From Deltaproteobacteria bacterium (GTDB taxonomy: Bacteria; Myxococcota_A; UBA9160; SMWR01), in contig JAHEJV010000008.1 in assembly GCA_024638705.1 (NCBI GenBank), positions 1 through 36,851 of the forward strand: 36,851 bases of DNA, written 5' to 3'. Both the position numbers and the translations under genes were made by a program. Below, piece after piece: positions 1 to 9,969 of the stretch (position 1 is the stretch's first letter; each line of letters begins with the position of its first letter). The notes beneath the pieces were generated by a model. The model saw only the letters and a list, made by a program, of their open reading frames with translations, was not told the origin of the DNA and ran no database searches.

Positions 1-852
1 CCCCAGGAAGCGCGTCAGCGTGTAGAGCGACGCGATCTCCCCGGTGCGCGACTCGGCATGCGGAAGCAGCGCGCCGATCCCGGCGAGGTGTCTTCCCTCG
101 ACGAAAGCACCGAACCCGCCAGCGAGCACCCGGTCGAGGGCCGCCTCGTCTCGCTCGGCGAGGTAGCCCTCCGCCACCCCGCGCGCGATCAGATCGTGGG
201 CGGCGTCGAGGTCGTCGATGCCGAGTCGGCGGATGTCGACATAACGGTCCCGCGTGAAGAGCGTCCCGGAGCCCGCATAACTGAAGAGCTCCTCGCCGAG
301 GCCGTCGGCCGTGCAGACGTTCACCGCGGGCACGCCGGCCCGGAGCGCGGCTTCCACCTCGCGCAGGAGGGGCGCGCGCTTCGCCGCGTCACCCACCGGG
401 TCGGCGAAGAGCCCGGTCAGCTCCGCGAGATCGACGAAGGAGACACGCGAGCCGTCGCCGCGCACGAGCGCGCCGAGCGGGTCGAGATAGACGAGCTTCG
501 CGACGCCCAGGGCGATCGCGGCGTCGCGGCAGGCCGCGTCGAACCCCTCGCCCGGGTCGAGCAACCACGCGGTACGCACGTGCTCGCGGAGCGCGCGCCA
601 CACGGAACCGAGCGCCCGCGAAGCAGGCGTTTCGACGGGGCGCGCACCGAGTCGGTCGGCGAGACCCGGGTCGGAGGTCAGCAACACCACCCGCGTGCGA
701 TTGCGCTCGAGTTCGTCGAGCACGGCGCGGAACGCGGCGCCGTCCGAGACCTCCTCGCTCCGACACGCGATCGCGAGCGTGCGCTCGCGGAATTCGGCCA
801 GGTAGAAGGCCTTCTCCGAAAAGGAGGCGATCGCACGGGTTTCGCCCGACAT
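1..852 (-). CDS. N-acetylglutamate synthase-like protein, C-terminus beyond window edge
   Basis: The first 284 codons are visible and the 3' end lies outside the window. The start ATG is at 850-852. The first ~190 residues (MSGETRAIASFSEKAFYLAE onward) look like an amino-acid-kinase-type fold, and the segment CTADGLGEELFSYAGSGTLF is followed by TRDRYVDIRRLGIDDL. That is the junction between the kinase-like and GNAT domains in ArgA-type N-acetylglutamate synthases. The GNAT part continues with a glycine-rich strand and GEIASLYTLTRFLG, where the family has GEIA-LYV-RY-G before the acetyl-CoA loop. The family transfers acetyl from acetyl-CoA to glutamate, the first step of arginine synthesis. 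It is divergent from the permease gene with only about 16-40 bp between starts. The assignment rests on domain order and the GNAT motif; the acetyl-CoA loop itself is cut off. Confidence 0.7.
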   Translation of the reverse strand, partial: MSGETRAIASFSEKAFYLAEFRERTLAIACRSEEVSDGAAFRAVLDELERNRTRVVLLTSDPGLADRLGARPVETPASRALGSVWRALREHVRTAWLLDPGEGFDAACRDAAIALGVAKLVYLDPLGALVRGDGSRVSFVDLAELTGLFADPVGDAAKRAPLLREVEAALRAGVPAVNVCTADGLGEELFSYAGSGTLFTRDRYVDIRRLGIDDLDAAHDLIARGVAEGYLAERDEAALDRVLAGGFGAFVEGRHLAGIGALLPHAESRTGEIASLYTLTRFLG

Positions 853-892
853 TCAGCCAGTTTGGCGGATGTTGGTGTATCGTGCCGCGCCG

Positions 893-2665
893 ATGGAGTG
901 GCAGGGTTGGCTCACGCTCGCGGTCGTTGGCGTGACGCTCGTCGCGATGGTCCGGGAAGTCGCCGGTCCCGACCTCATCATGATGGCCGGGCTCTTCGCT
1001 CTGGCCGGCGCCGGCGTGCTGACCCCGGCCGAGACCTTCGCCGGCTTCGCCAACCCGGCGCTCGCCACGGTCGGCATCCTCTTCGTCGTCTCCGCCGCCC
1101 TGCGCGAAACCGGCGCCCTCGACGACAGCATCGGTCGGCTGTTCTCACGCGCCCGCAACGAAGCGAGCGGGTTGATCCGGATCTGCCCGCCGGTCTCCCT
1201 GCTCTCTGCGTTCCTGAACAACGCCCCGATCGTCGCGATGATGACGCCGGTGGTGATCGACTGGACCCGTCGGGTCGGGCTCTCGCCCAGCCGCCTGCTG
1301 ATCCCGCTGAGCTATGCGGCGATCCTCGGCAGCATTCTGACGCTGATCGGCACGAGCACGACGCTCACCGTGGCGGGCCTCGTACACGAGTCGCCGGGGA
1401 TGGAGAAGATCGGCTTCTTCGAACTGACCCCGGCAACGCTCCCGATCGCGCTCGTCGGGCTCCTCTACCTCCAGTTCGTCGCACCGCGGCTGCTACCGAA
1501 CCGGATGGGCCCGGTCGACCGGCTCGGCGAGGAGCGCCGCGAGTACACGACGTCGATGCGGGTCGAGATGGAGAGCCCGTTGATCGGCCGCACCGTCGAA
1601 GACGCGAACCTGCGACAGCTGCCCGGCCTCTTCCTCGTGGAGATCGTGCGGGGGGGCCGCGTCGTGACCCCGGTCGGCCCCGAGGAGGTGATCGAAACCG
1701 GGGACGTGCTGGTGTTCGCGGGCGTCGTCTCGACGATCGTCGAGCTCCAGCGCATCCGCGGCCTCGTTCCGATCTCGGAGGAGGACGTCCCCGCGCACCG
1801 CTCGCCCGACGAACGGTTGATCGAAGCGGTGATCTCGGCGTCGTCCCCGCTGATCGACCAGAGCATTCGCGACGCGAACTTCCGCACGGTCTACGACGCC
1901 GCCGTCATTGCCGTGCATCGCAACGCCCAGCGCGTGCCGGGAAAGATCGGCGAGATCGTCCTCGAGGCCGGCGACACCCTGCTGCTCCAGACGGCGCCCG
2001 GCTTCATCCGCGCGCATCGCAACAGCCCGGACTTCTATCTCGTGAGCGAATTGCCGGACAGCGAAGCTCCCCGCCACGACCGCGCCTGGATCGCCATCGC
2101 GATCCTGCTCGCGATGGTCGTCGCCGCCGGCACCGGCGTGTATCCGATCTCGATCGCCGCCTTCCTCGCCGCCGGAATGTTGATCGCCACCCGCTGCATC
2201 AACGGGCGCATCGCGCGCAGCAGCGTGAACTGGTCGATCCTCGTGGTGATCGGCGCCGGCCTCGGGATCGCGGGCGCGATGGAGAAGAGCGGCGCCGCGG
2301 CCGCGGTCGCCGACACGATCGTGCTGGCGTCGGGCGGTCTCGGTCCGATGGCGACCCTCGCCGTGATCTACTTCTCCACCCTCCTCCTCGCCGAGCTCCT
2401 CCATCACAACGCGGCCGTCGCCCTCACCTTCCCGATCGCCGTCGCGACGGCGACGCAACTCGGTGTCGACACGCGGCCCTTCGTGATGGCGGTGATCCTG
2501 GGCGGATGTTGCGCATTCGCGTCTCCGGTCACCTACCAGACGCACCTGATCGTGTACGGCCCCGGTGGCTACCGCTTCGCCGACTTCGTGAAGGTCGGGC
2601 TGCCACTCGATGCGATCTGCGCGGTCGTCGCGCTGACGATGATTCCGCGCGTCTGGCCCTTCTGA
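893..2665 (+). CDS. SLC13-family permease with two RCK_C (TrkA-C) domains
   Basis: This is a polytopic inner-membrane transporter of the divalent anion:Na+ symporter (SLC13/CitT) type. The N-terminal membrane half includes FLNNAPIVAMMTPVVIDW, the family's NNAP-type hairpin, and a second LHHNAAVALTFPIA repeat lies near the C-terminus. Two soluble segments in the middle (roughly residues 215-300 and 310-385) read as tandem RCK_C domains, for example SPLIGRTVEDANLRQLPGLF. This arrangement is typical of SLC13 permeases annotated as TrkA-C domain proteins. Substrate cannot be told from sequence; sulfate or dicarboxylates are usual. An in-frame ATG at 869 would add eight residues. I prefer 893 because it opens directly into the first hydrophobic segment (MEWQGWLTLAVV) and leaves room for a divergent promoter. 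Confidence 0.88.
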   Translation: MEWQGWLTLAVVGVTLVAMVREVAGPDLIMMAGLFALAGAGVLTPAETFAGFANPALATVGILFVVSAALRETGALDDSIGRLFSRARNEASGLIRICPPVSLLSAFLNNAPIVAMMTPVVIDWTRRVGLSPSRLLIPLSYAAILGSILTLIGTSTTLTVAGLVHESPGMEKIGFFELTPATLPIALVGLLYLQFVAPRLLPNRMGPVDRLGEERREYTTSMRVEMESPLIGRTVEDANLRQLPGLFLVEIVRGGRVVTPVGPEEVIETGDVLVFAGVVSTIVELQRIRGLVPISEEDVPAHRSPDERLIEAVISASSPLIDQSIRDANFRTVYDAAVIAVHRNAQRVPGKIGEIVLEAGDTLLLQTAPGFIRAHRNSPDFYLVSELPDSEAPRHDRAWIAIAILLAMVVAAGTGVYPISIAAFLAAGMLIATRCINGRIARSSVNWSILVVIGAGLGIAGAMEKSGAAAAVADTIVLASGGLGPMATLAVIYFSTLLLAELLHHNAAVALTFPIAVATATQLGVDTRPFVMAVILGGCCAFASPVTYQTHLIVYGPGGYRFADFVKVGLPLDAICAVVALTMIPRVWPF

Positions 2666-3206
2666 GCGACGCTCCATGCGCAGCCCCGCGGGGCGCCGGC
2701 GCGAAGGCGCCCCGGAATGCGGGCAAGCTGCCGCCCGGCTGCGTAAGCGCTCGTTTTATCAAGGCATCTTCGTGAGGATCCGCGAGCGAATCGCCGATAC
2801 CTCTTCTTGCATTCGGGCCACGATCTGGTACTGCGGCGCGAATCCCCCATTCTCCGACCGGACGACTCCGCAGTCGGCGGTCCAACCCCCAGTTTTTCAT
2901 GGACTTTGAGGCGCCGATCCTGCAGAATACCGGGCTGTTCGGAGTGCCCCCCCGACATCGCTCACACGCCGCCGTCCGGCGGACGCCGTTTCCCCAATCC
3001 CTGCCTGTTGCGCCCAATGGCCGACGGCTCCACTCATGCTCACCGTCGGCGCTCCAGGGCCTCGTGCAACACGAGGGAACCGAGCCTGCGGAAACGCATC
3101 GAGAGGAGCCGCCGGGAATGTCCCACAAAATGATTGAAACGAGATCGCTCCGGGCGGCATCCGACATCTTCGTTCGGAGTCGCACCGGCCGGTCGAGGTA
3201 TACGTC
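2666..3206. other. Intergenic region before the sigma factor gene
   Basis: About 540 bp with no convincing gene. It holds the hairpin at 2689-2714 and presumably the sigma factor promoter. Base composition is less GC-extreme than in the surrounding genes. Open frames here, such as 2899-3210 (+), lack recognisable domains and read through into the sigma gene start region. No clear -35/-10 pair could be chosen. Confidence 0.5.
2689..2714. terminator. Hairpin after the SLC13 gene, possible terminator
   Basis: A perfect 9-bp inverted repeat (CGGGGCGCC / GGCGCCCCG) with an 8-nt loop lies 24 bp after the permease stop. There is no T-run after it, so intrinsic termination is uncertain in such GC-rich DNA. 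Confidence 0.4.
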
Positions 3207-4649
3207 GTGAAGGTCGAAGAGAAGACCAAGTCGGCCAAGGCTGCTGCCAAGCCCACCAAGGCCGCAAAGTCTGCCAAGGCCACGAAGTCCGAGAAGTCGG
3301 AGAAATCCGAGGGGAAGACTTCCGTCGCGCAGGGAGCCACCCGCGCTGCACCCGCCGAGGATCTCGATCCCGGCCGTGAGCGGCGCCCCCTGGAATCGTA
3401 CTTCCAGGAGATCGGCGGAACCCGGACGCTCAAGCGCGAAGAAGAGGTGATCCTCGCCAAGGAGCTCGAGTCCGCGACGCAGCAGCTTCGCGAAGCGCTC
3501 TACGCCATCCCCACTTGTGCGCGTCACGTCGTGGCGCGGTGGGACGAGCTGCGCGCCCTGTCCCACACCGGCGCGAAGCTCTCCGAGTCGGTCGGAGACG
3601 AAGAGACCGGCGAGATCGCCGCGCGCGTCGAGCGGGCGGTGAAGCGCCTGCGCACGCTGCTCGGTCAGCGCGACAAGGCGCGCGCCGCGAAGAGCAGCAA
3701 GGACCTCGACAAGGTCGACGCCCGCATTTCCCGCGAGATGAAGTCGGCGCAGCTCTCGCTCGCCATGCTCGCCGAGATGCGCGGCAAGGTGCTCGAACTC
3801 TCGCGCGACATGAAGCGCGCGCGCCGGGGCACGAAGCGCTTCAAGGAGCTCGAGGAGCTGGCCGAGTTGTCACGCGCCGAGCTGCTCGACCGGGTCGCAG
3901 ACGTCGAGAACGCCCACGACCGGATGAGCGACGAGAAGAACCGCTTCATCGAGCACAACCTCAAGCTCGTCGTCGCGATCGCGAAGGACTACCGCAACCT
4001 CGGCCTGTCCTTCCCCGACCTCATCCAGGAAGGCAACCTCGGCCTGATCCGCGCGGTGGAGAAGTTCGATCACCGGCGCGGCTTCAAGTTCTCGACCTAC
4101 GCCGTCTGGTGGATCCGCCAGGCCCTCGTGCGCGCGATCCAGAACCACTCGCGGACGATCCGCCTGCCCTCCCACGTGCACGACCGGCTGCAGCGCAGCC
4201 AACGCGTGCGTGCGGAGCTGACCGGGAAGCTCGGCCGCGAGCCGACGCCGGCCGAGCTGGCGCCGGCGCTGGGAACCGACGCGGGCGCGCTCGAGGCGCT
4301 CGACCTCCTGTCGCGCGAGGCGATCTCGCTGGAATCGTCGGTCGCGGGCACCGAGAAGCGGCTCGAAGACTTCGTGGCCGACCCGACCTCGTCGGCGCCG
4401 GACAACGGCCTGGACGGCGAGCGCATGCGCTCGGGCGTCGGCTACCTGATCGGCGCGCTGACCTCGCGCGAGCAGCTCATCCTTCGCCTGCGCTACGGCC
4501 TCGGTGGCGAAGAGGAGCACACGCTCGAGCAGATCGGTCAGTCGCTCGGACTCTCGCGCGAACGCGTGCGACAGCTCGAAGCGCGCGCGCTCAAGAAGCT
4601 GCGCGAGACGCTGCCCGCGCAGAATCTGCATCCGATCCTCGAGCCTTAG
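3207..4649 (+). CDS. rpoD: RNA polymerase sigma-70 factor, RpoD/SigA type
   Basis: 480 residues with a GTG start. The first ~50 residues are a Lys/Ala/Ser-rich low-complexity tail (repeated KSAKA, KSEKS units), not a recognisable region 1.1. Region 1.2 follows ([20 protein letters not shown], about 67-86), then a helical non-conserved insert. Regions 2.1-2.4 include [17 protein letters not shown] and, from about residue 271, [20 protein letters not shown] then [15 protein letters not shown], which carry core binding and -10 recognition. Region 4.2 (about 439-467, [20 protein letters not shown]) is the -35-binding helix-turn-helix. It is very likely the primary sigma factor. The missing region 1.1 and modest length leave open a second RpoD-like sigma. 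It converges on uppP across a strong hairpin. Confidence 0.9.
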   Translation: MKVEEKTKSAKAAAKPTKAAKSAKATKSEKSEKSEGKTSVAQGATRAAPAEDLDPGRERRPLESYFQEIGGTRTLKREEEVILAKELESATQQLREALYAIPTCARHVVARWDELRALSHTGAKLSESVGDEETGEIAARVERAVKRLRTLLGQRDKARAAKSSKDLDKVDARISREMKSAQLSLAMLAEMRGKVLELSRDMKRARRGTKRFKELEELAELSRAELLDRVADVENAHDRMSDEKNRFIEHNLKLVVAIAKDYRNLGLSFPDLIQEGNLGLIRAVEKFDHRRGFKFSTYAVWWIRQALVRAIQNHSRTIRLPSHVHDRLQRSQRVRAELTGKLGREPTPAELAPALGTDAGALEALDLLSREAISLESSVAGTEKRLEDFVADPTSSAPDNGLDGERMRSGVGYLIGALTSREQLILRLRYGLGGEEEHTLEQIGQSLGLSRERVRQLEARALKKLRETLPAQNLHPILEP

Positions 4650-4672
4650 CCCGGGGATCTCGCGGACGAAAC

Positions 4673-4703
4673 ATCGCCCGGAGGCACGCCGCCTCCGGGC
4701 GAT
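4673..4703. terminator. Bidirectional terminator hairpin between rpoD and uppP
   Basis: A perfect 13-bp inverted repeat (ATCGCCCGGAGGC, 5-nt loop ACGCC, GCCTCCGGGCGAT) sits between two convergent genes, 23 bp after the rpoD stop and 20 bp from the uppP stop. Position and stem strength support a shared terminator. T-tracts are weak on both sides. Confidence 0.8.
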
Positions 4704-4723
4704 CTCGCTTCAGCGCCCGGCGC

Positions 4724-5503
4724 TCAGAGCCACGACCACGCCAGGAAGGCCGCCCCGGCCGCCCAGACGTAGTAGGCGAAGTGGTGGAAGCCCTGTGTGC
4801 GCAGCAGACGCACGAAGAGCCAGATCGCGGCGACGCCGGACACACCAGCCGCGGCGCTGCCCACCATGAGCGGCACGACCGCCTCCGGGGCGATCGCGGC
4901 GAGCTCTCCGAGCTTCAACACGGCCGCGCCGAGGATCACGGGAATGCTCATCAGGAAGGAGAACTCGGCAGCGGCCGTCGGGGCGATCCCGAGCGCGAGC
5001 GCCGTCGCCACGGTCGAGCCGCTGCGCGAGATGCCGGGCACGATCGCGAAGGCCTGGGCGCAGCCGATCCAGAGCGCGTCCGTGAAGCCCGGTGTCTCTC
5101 CGCGCGCGCCGGGAAGCGTGCTTCGCGTGGACCACAGGATCGCGCCCGTCGTCAAGAGCGCGAAGCCGACCACCGGCGGGCGATCGAAGAGCCCTTCGAG
5201 GAAATCCCCCGCGACGAGCACGAGCGCCACGGCGGGAAGCGTCGCGACGCCGAGCTTGCCGACGTACGCGATCGCCTCCGGTCGACGCTTCAGTGTGTCG
5301 ACGACCAGCTCGCCGACCCGCCTTCGGTAGAACACGAGCACGCTCACGAGCGTCGCGACGTGCACCGCCACCTCGAACACCACACCCGATTCCTCGAGGC
5401 CGAGGAGGCTCTGAGCCATCACCAGATGCCCGGAGCTGGACACCGGCAGGAACTCGGTGAGTCCCTGCACGAACCCGAGCCACAGCGCTTCGACCGTGGT
5501 CAT
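4724..5503 (-). CDS. uppP: Undecaprenyl-diphosphatase UppP (BacA family)
   Basis: This 259-residue integral membrane protein of normal family length removes a phosphate from undecaprenyl diphosphate to recycle the lipid carrier for peptidoglycan and other envelope glycans. The two signature motifs are present: GLTEFLPVSSSGHL (residues 14-27) and PGISRSGST (156-164), which supply the catalytic Glu, Ser, His and Arg residues. Several hydrophobic segments surround them. The start ATG at 5501-5503 gives the canonical N-terminus MTTVEALWLGFVQG. It lies 28 bp downstream of the RND pump gene on the same strand and is probably co-transcribed with it, which would link carrier recycling to envelope efflux. 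Confidence 0.95.
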   Translation of the reverse strand: MTTVEALWLGFVQGLTEFLPVSSSGHLVMAQSLLGLEESGVVFEVAVHVATLVSVLVFYRRRVGELVVDTLKRRPEAIAYVGKLGVATLPAVALVLVAGDFLEGLFDRPPVVGFALLTTGAILWSTRSTLPGARGETPGFTDALWIGCAQAFAIVPGISRSGSTVATALALGIAPTAAAEFSFLMSIPVILGAAVLKLGELAAIAPEAVVPLMVGSAAAGVSGVAAIWLFVRLLRTQGFHHFAYYVWAAGAAFLAWSWL

Positions 5504-5531
5504 CGTCCGACCGGAATCGATGCGATTGCCG

Positions 5532-8500
5532 TCATCCGCCCCCCGCGACCGGCATCGGCAGGGTCGCGGTCTCGCGTGAGGGCTTCCGGCGGAGGCGCGC
5601 CGTGACGCGCTCGATCACGACGTAGGTCGCGGGCACGACGAAGAAGGTGAGCGCGGTGGAGAAGAACATCCCTCCGACGACCGCGATGCCGAGCGGCGCA
5701 CGCGCATCGCCGCCGGCGCCCCGTCCGAAGGCGATCGGGGCGATGCCCACGAGCGTGGCGAGCGCCGTCATCAGGATGGGCCGGAAGCGCGTCTTCGCCG
5801 CGCCGATCGCGGCCTCTTCGAGCCCCTGGCCGCGCCGCCGCAGCTGGTTGGCGAACTCGACGATCAGGATGCCGTTCTTCGTCACCAGGCCGACGAGCAT
5901 CACCAGGCCGATCTTCGAATAGATGTTCAGCGTCATCCCCGTCACCCCGAGCGCGAGCAGCGCGCCGGTGAAGGAGAGCGCGACGGCGACGAGGATCGTG
6001 AGCGGATGCACGAAGCTCTCGAACTGCGCTGCGAGCACGAGGTAGACGATCAGGATTGCGAGGCCGTAGGCGAACGCGAGCGCGCTCCCCGACTCGACGA
6101 ACTTCTCGGACTCCCCGGCCAACACGACGCGATAGCCGCCCTCTTCCGGCAGTCGCTCTTCGGCGAGCTTTGCGACGGTGGCGATCGCCTCGCCCTGCGA
6201 CACCTCCTCGGGCCGGACCGTGAAGCGGACGTTGCGCAGCCGGTCGTAGTGGTGGATCGAGCGCGGCGCGACCGTCTCCCGCACCGTCACCAGGCCCGAG
6301 AGGGAGGCGAGCTGGCCCGAGGCGTTGCGCACCGGAAGCTCGAGGAGATCGCGCGGATCGTTGCGCTCGCCGCGGCCGAGCTGTGCGACGACGTCGTAGG
6401 TCTCCCCTTCCAGCTTGAACGTCGACATGTCGCGACCGCCGAGCATCACCTGGAGCGTGCGCGCGATCTCGCGCACCGAGATGCCCTGATCGCTGGCGCG
6501 ATCGCGGTCGATCTCCACCTCGAGCTGTGGCTTGTCGAGATGGATGTCGAGGTCGGTCGACCCGTACCCCGGCAACGACTGCACCTCCTTCTCCACGGCG
6601 CTGCCGATCGCGGCGAGCGTCTGGAGATCGGGCCCCTGGATGCTGATGTCGACGGTCGCCGAGCTGAATCCGCGCAGCGGCGACGGCTCGTATGCGAAGG
6701 CCTTGATGCCCGCGACGTTCTCCAGGCGCTCGCCGATGTCGTCGGCCACCTCCTTCTGGCTGCGATCGCGTGTCGCCTCGGGCACGAGCGAGGTCATCAT
6801 GATGCCCTGGTTGACGATGCCGGGCGTTCCGATGCCGAGTGCGATCACCGAGAAGACACTCTTCACTTCGGGCGTCGCGAGGACGATCTGCTCCGCCTGC
6901 GCGTGATAGGCGTCCATGTACTCGATCGTCGCGCCCTCGGGCGCCTGGGTCCAGACGATGACGAAGTCGCGGTCGGTACCCGGGATCAGCTCTTCGTCGA
7001 TGCCCCGGACGAGCAACACCCCGAGCAGGACCCAGACCGCCGCGACCGCCACGACGAGGCCCGGCCGCGCGATCACCCGCTCGAGGAGCGACCCGTAGCG
7101 TTCGGAGAGCCGCTCGAAGAAACGCGCGAGTACACCCTTCAGCCCCGACTCGGTCTCGCCGCGCCGCACCACCCGCGCGCACAGCGCAGGCGAGAGCGTG
7201 ACTGCGACGAAGCCCGACACGGCGAGCGCCGCGGCGACGGTGACCGCGAACTCGCGGAAGAGGCGCCCGGTGAGGTCCTGCAGGAACGTGAGCGGCAGGA
7301 ACACCGCGACGGCGGAAACCGTGGCCGCCACCACCGCGAACGAGATCTCGCGCATGCCGCGACGCGCCGCCTCGATCGGGGACGTGCCCGACTCGACCCA
7401 GCGCGAGATGTTCTCGAGCACGACGATCGCATCGTCCACGACGAGTCCGATCGCGAGCGTGATCCCCATCAGCGTGAGCGTGTTCAGGGTGAAGCCGGCG
7501 AAGTAGAGGAACGCCATCGATCCCAGGATCGACACCGGAATCGCGACGGCCGGCACCAGCGTGGCGCGCAGCGAGCGCAGGAAGCCATAGATCACCAGCA
7601 CCACGAGGAGCGCCGCCTCGAAGATGGTGCGGGTGACGTCGTCGATCGATTGGCGGATGAAGATCGACGAATCGAAGGGGATGGTGAGCTGGACACCCTC
7701 GGGCAGCTCGCCGCGCAGGCGCTCCACCTCTGCGCGCACCTCGCGCGTGACGTCGAGGGTGTTCGCCTTCGACTGCTTCACGATGCCGAGGCCGATCGAC
7801 GGAATCCCGCCGACGCGCACGATCTTGCGGACCGTCTCCGCACCCACCTCCACGCGTGCGACGTCGCGCAGGCGCACGAGGTCGCCGCCGCGGTTTGCGA
7901 CCACGAGATTCTCGAACTCCTCGACGGTCCGCAGCTCGCCGAGGCTCCGCACCGTGAACTCGGTGTCCGCGGATTCGACGCGCCCCGACGGGATGTCGAC
8001 GTTCTGCCGCGACAGCGCGTCCTCGAGGTCGAGCACCGTGAGTCCGTGCGAAGCGAGGATCCGGTTGTCGATCCAAAGCCGCATGGAGTAGCGCCGCTCG
8101 CCGCCGATGATGATGCTCGCGACGCCCGGCAGCTTCGCGATGCGATCGGTGACGTAGCGCTCGGCGAGGGTCGTCAGCTCGATCTGGTCGTAGCGGGCAC
8201 CGGAGAGTGCGAGCCACATCTGGGCGTTGGCGTCCGAGTCGCGCTTCGCGACGACCGGCTCCTCGACTTCGTCGGGAAGATCGTTGCGCACCCGGGCGAC
8301 GCGATCGCGCACGTCGTTGGCGGCCTGGTCGACGTCCACGTCGAGCTCGAACTCGATCGAGATCGACGACACCTGCTCGCGGCTCTCGGACGTGAGGTGC
8401 TTCACGCCGGGGATGCCGTTGACCTGGTCTTCGATCACGTCGGTGACGGAGGTCTCGACCACCTCGGGCGCGGCGCCCGGGAACACCGTCGTCACCGATA

Positions 8501-8633
8501 CGACCGGCGGATCGATGTCGGGCAGCTCCCGGTTCGGCAGACGCGTGAACGAGATCACCCCGAAGAGCACGATCACGAGCGACATGACCGACGCGAGAAC
8601 CGGCCGATCGATGCAGACCTGGGAGATCCTCAT
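5532..8633 (-). CDS. RND efflux transporter, HAE1/AcrB-like inner-membrane pump
   Basis: 1033 residues, the normal length for a HAE1-family RND pump. It begins [20 protein letters not shown], the usual cytoplasmic start plus TM1. The porter domain begins with [19 protein letters not shown] and [20 protein letters not shown]4 has the proton-relay pair in [19 protein letters not shown], and TM10-TM12 include [18 protein letters not shown]. It exchanges protons for export of drugs, lipids or other amphipathic compounds; substrate is not predictable. The start codon directly follows two tandem repeat heads, so no ordinary Shine-Dalgarno site precedes it (upstream bases are AAGTCGAAC). The adaptor gene lies upstream and uppP downstream. 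No outer-membrane channel gene is present in the window. Confidence 0.95.
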   Translation of the reverse strand: MRISQVCIDRPVLASVMSLVIVLFGVISFTRLPNRELPDIDPPVVSVTTVFPGAAPEVVETSVTDVIEDQVNGIPGVKHLTSESREQVSSISIEFELDVDVDQAANDVRDRVARVRNDLPDEVEEPVVAKRDSDANAQMWLALSGARYDQIELTTLAERYVTDRIAKLPGVASIIIGGERRYSMRLWIDNRILASHGLTVLDLEDALSRQNVDIPSGRVESADTEFTVRSLGELRTVEEFENLVVANRGGDLVRLRDVARVEVGAETVRKIVRVGGIPSIGLGIVKQSKANTLDVTREVRAEVERLRGELPEGVQLTIPFDSSIFIRQSIDDVTRTIFEAALLVVLVIYGFLRSLRATLVPAVAIPVSILGSMAFLYFAGFTLNTLTLMGITLAIGLVVDDAIVVLENISRWVESGTSPIEAARRGMREISFAVVAATVSAVAVFLPLTFLQDLTGRLFREFAVTVAAALAVSGFVAVTLSPALCARVVRRGETESGLKGVLARFFERLSERYGSLLERVIARPGLVVAVAAVWVLLGVLLVRGIDEELIPGTDRDFVIVWTQAPEGATIEYMDAYHAQAEQIVLATPEVKSVFSVIALGIGTPGIVNQGIMMTSLVPEATRDRSQKEVADDIGERLENVAGIKAFAYEPSPLRGFSSATVDISIQGPDLQTLAAIGSAVEKEVQSLPGYGSTDLDIHLDKPQLEVEIDRDRASDQGISVREIARTLQVMLGGRDMSTFKLEGETYDVVAQLGRGERNDPRDLLELPVRNASGQLASLSGLVTVRETVAPRSIHHYDRLRNVRFTVRPEEVSQGEAIATVAKLAEERLPEEGGYRVVLAGESEKFVESGSALAFAYGLAILIVYLVLAAQFESFVHPLTILVAVALSFTGALLALGVTGMTLNIYSKIGLVMLVGLVTKNGILIVEFANQLRRRGQGLEEAAIGAAKTRFRPILMTALATLVGIAPIAFGRGAGGDARAPLGIAVVGGMFFSTALTFFVVPATYVVIERVTARLRRKPSRETATLPMPVAGGG

Positions 8634-8637
8634 GTTC

Positions 8638-8684
8638 GACTTCGCTCGCCTGCGGCTCGCTGCGCGCCGGCTCCGCCGGCTTGC
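8638..8684 (-). repeat. Dispersed repeat head, copy B
   Basis: A 47-bp head on the minus strand: GCAAG, stem GCCGGC-GGA-GCCGGC, GCGCA, then the second hairpin GC-GA-GCC-GCA-GGC-GA-GC and GAAGTC. It ends four bases before the RND start codon. The conserved tail seen in other copies is absent. Confidence 0.85.
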
Positions 8685-8694
8685 GTGGCCGTCC

Positions 8695-8741
8695 GACTTC
8701 GCTCGCCTTCGGCTCGCTGCGCGCCGGCTGCGCCGGCTTGC
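8695..8741 (-). repeat. Dispersed repeat head, copy A
   Basis: A 47-bp head on the minus strand: stem GCCGGC-GCA-GCCGGC and second hairpin with loop GAA. On the minus strand it begins one base after the adaptor stop codon (TGA TGCAAGCC). It is a tandem partner of copy B with a 57-bp offset. Together A and B fill almost the whole gap between the adaptor and pump genes. Confidence 0.85.
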
Positions 8742-8742
8742 A

Positions 8743-9879
8743 TCAGGTGCCCTCGCCGATCAGCGAGCCTTCGGCGGGGGTCTTGCGGGCGCGACCCATC
8801 AACGGGTTCTCGGCAGCACGCACGAGGGTGCCTTCGCTCACTTTGTGGGTGCCGGCGGAAACGACGCGCGTGCCGGCCGGGAGCCCCTGCACGATCTCGA
8901 CGATGCCGCGCTCGCGGACGCCCACCTCGACGGGCTGGCGCGTCACGGTGTCGTCGTCGCCGACCTTCCAGACGTAGGGGCCGCGGTGATCGAGGGCGAC
9001 CGCGGATTCGGGAAGCACGATCGCCTTCGGCTCGCGGCGCAGCTCGAGATCGACGTTGGCGAACAGGCCCGGGGCGAGCCGGCCGTCCGCGTTGTCGATC
9101 CAGGCCTTCACCCAGATGCGGCGATTGGTGGGATCGAGCGTCGGGGAGACGAAGAACACCTCGCCGGGAAACTTCTCACCCGGGTAGGGACGCACCCACG
9201 CGCTGACGCGCATGCCCGGTCGGGCGAAGGGCAGCCCGTCGTCGCTGATCGCGAAGGTGACCTGCAACCGATCGACCGCGTCGACGCGGATCAGCTCGTC
9301 CTCCTCTTCGACGCGCGCGCCGGGGTCGACGTGGCGCTGCCCCACGACGCCGTCGAACGGCGCTCGGATCCGGGTTCGTTCGAGATCGACGCGGGCGAGG
9401 TCGACGCGCGCCCGCGCGACCTCCCATTCGGCGCGCGCGGCATCGGCCTGGGCGGCCGAGGAAGCGTTCGCACTCACCAGCTGCGAGGCCCGCTTCCAGC
9501 GCAGGTGGGCGAGATCGCGGTTCGCCTCGGCCTCGCGCAGCTTCGCCGCCTGCTCGCCGTCGCGCAGACGGAAGAGCACGTCGCCCTCGGCGACCCGCTG
9601 CCCCTGTTCGACCTCGATCGACGCGATCACGCCCTGGATCTCGGGTTTGAGCGTGACGGCATACTCGGCGTCCAGTTGTCCGCTGAAGACGGCCGTGTCG
9701 ATGAAGGGCTCGGGCTCGACCCGCAGCACCTCGACCACCACGGCCGAGGGACCTTCGTCGGCCACCTCTCCTTCCTCGCAGGACGCACCCATCAGGGCGA
9801 GGAGGAAGGCGGCAAGAACGGCTACGCGGCGCTGGATTGCACGCGCACGTTTCTCGTCTCGCCGGGTGAGGGTCCGCAC
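8743..9879 (-). CDS. RND periplasmic adaptor (membrane fusion protein), probable lipoprotein
   Basis: 378 residues from a GTG start. The N-terminus has basic residues, a hydrophobic stretch ([16 protein letters not shown]) and a Cys that could be lipidated, although the lipobox is imperfect. The order is typical of the HlyD/AcrA family: a barrel-sandwich/lipoyl half-motif ([20 protein letters not shown]), an alpha-hairpin rich in Ala and Arg ([20 protein letters not shown]), the second lipoyl half ([20 protein letters not shown]), a beta-barrel and a membrane-proximal domain. It links the RND pump to an outer-membrane channel in the periplasm. The frame stays open upstream to 10695 but only across thrH on the other strand. 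I take GTG at 9877-9879 because it gives a signal peptide and leaves 90 bp to the divergent thrH. Confidence 0.9.
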   Translation of the reverse strand: MRTLTRRDEKRARAIQRRVAVLAAFLLALMGASCEEGEVADEGPSAVVVEVLRVEPEPFIDTAVFSGQLDAEYAVTLKPEIQGVIASIEVEQGQRVAEGDVLFRLRDGEQAAKLREAEANRDLAHLRWKRASQLVSANASSAAQADAARAEWEVARARVDLARVDLERTRIRAPFDGVVGQRHVDPGARVEEEDELIRVDAVDRLQVTFAISDDGLPFARPGMRVSAWVRPYPGEKFPGEVFFVSPTLDPTNRRIWVKAWIDNADGRLAPGLFANVDLELRREPKAIVLPESAVALDHRGPYVWKVGDDDTVTRQPVEVGVRERGIVEIVQGLPAGTRVVSAGTHKVSEGTLVRAAENPLMGRARKTPAEGSLIGEGT

Positions 9880-9969
9880 ATTTCGAGCGTATCGAAGGGC
9901 CTCCGGCACCGCTCGAAACCCGCGTCCGGCAAGCGCCTGCGGACGCCCGGATCTGCTAGAAAGCCACCC

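Noticed and set aside
2689-2760. Further member of the dispersed repeat
   Set aside because: It is GC-rich and palindromic, but neither hairpin 1 (GCCGGC) nor GCGCAGCGAG nor the tail is present.
58-2775. 905-codon open frame on the plus strand
   Set aside because: It runs across the N-acetylglutamate synthase and permease genes, has Arg/Ala-rich translation without domains, and is a shadow typical of GC-rich DNA. The same applies to 3515-5605, 5500-8217, 6006-9206, 13332-16013 and similar frames.
2899-3210. 103-codon plus-strand frame before rpoD
   Set aside because: No ribosome-binding site or family resemblance. Composition looks random, and it ends over the rpoD start.
2529-3566. 345-codon minus-strand frame over the rpoD upstream region
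   Set aside because: It overlaps the permease 3' end and the start of rpoD antisense. No domain is recognisable.
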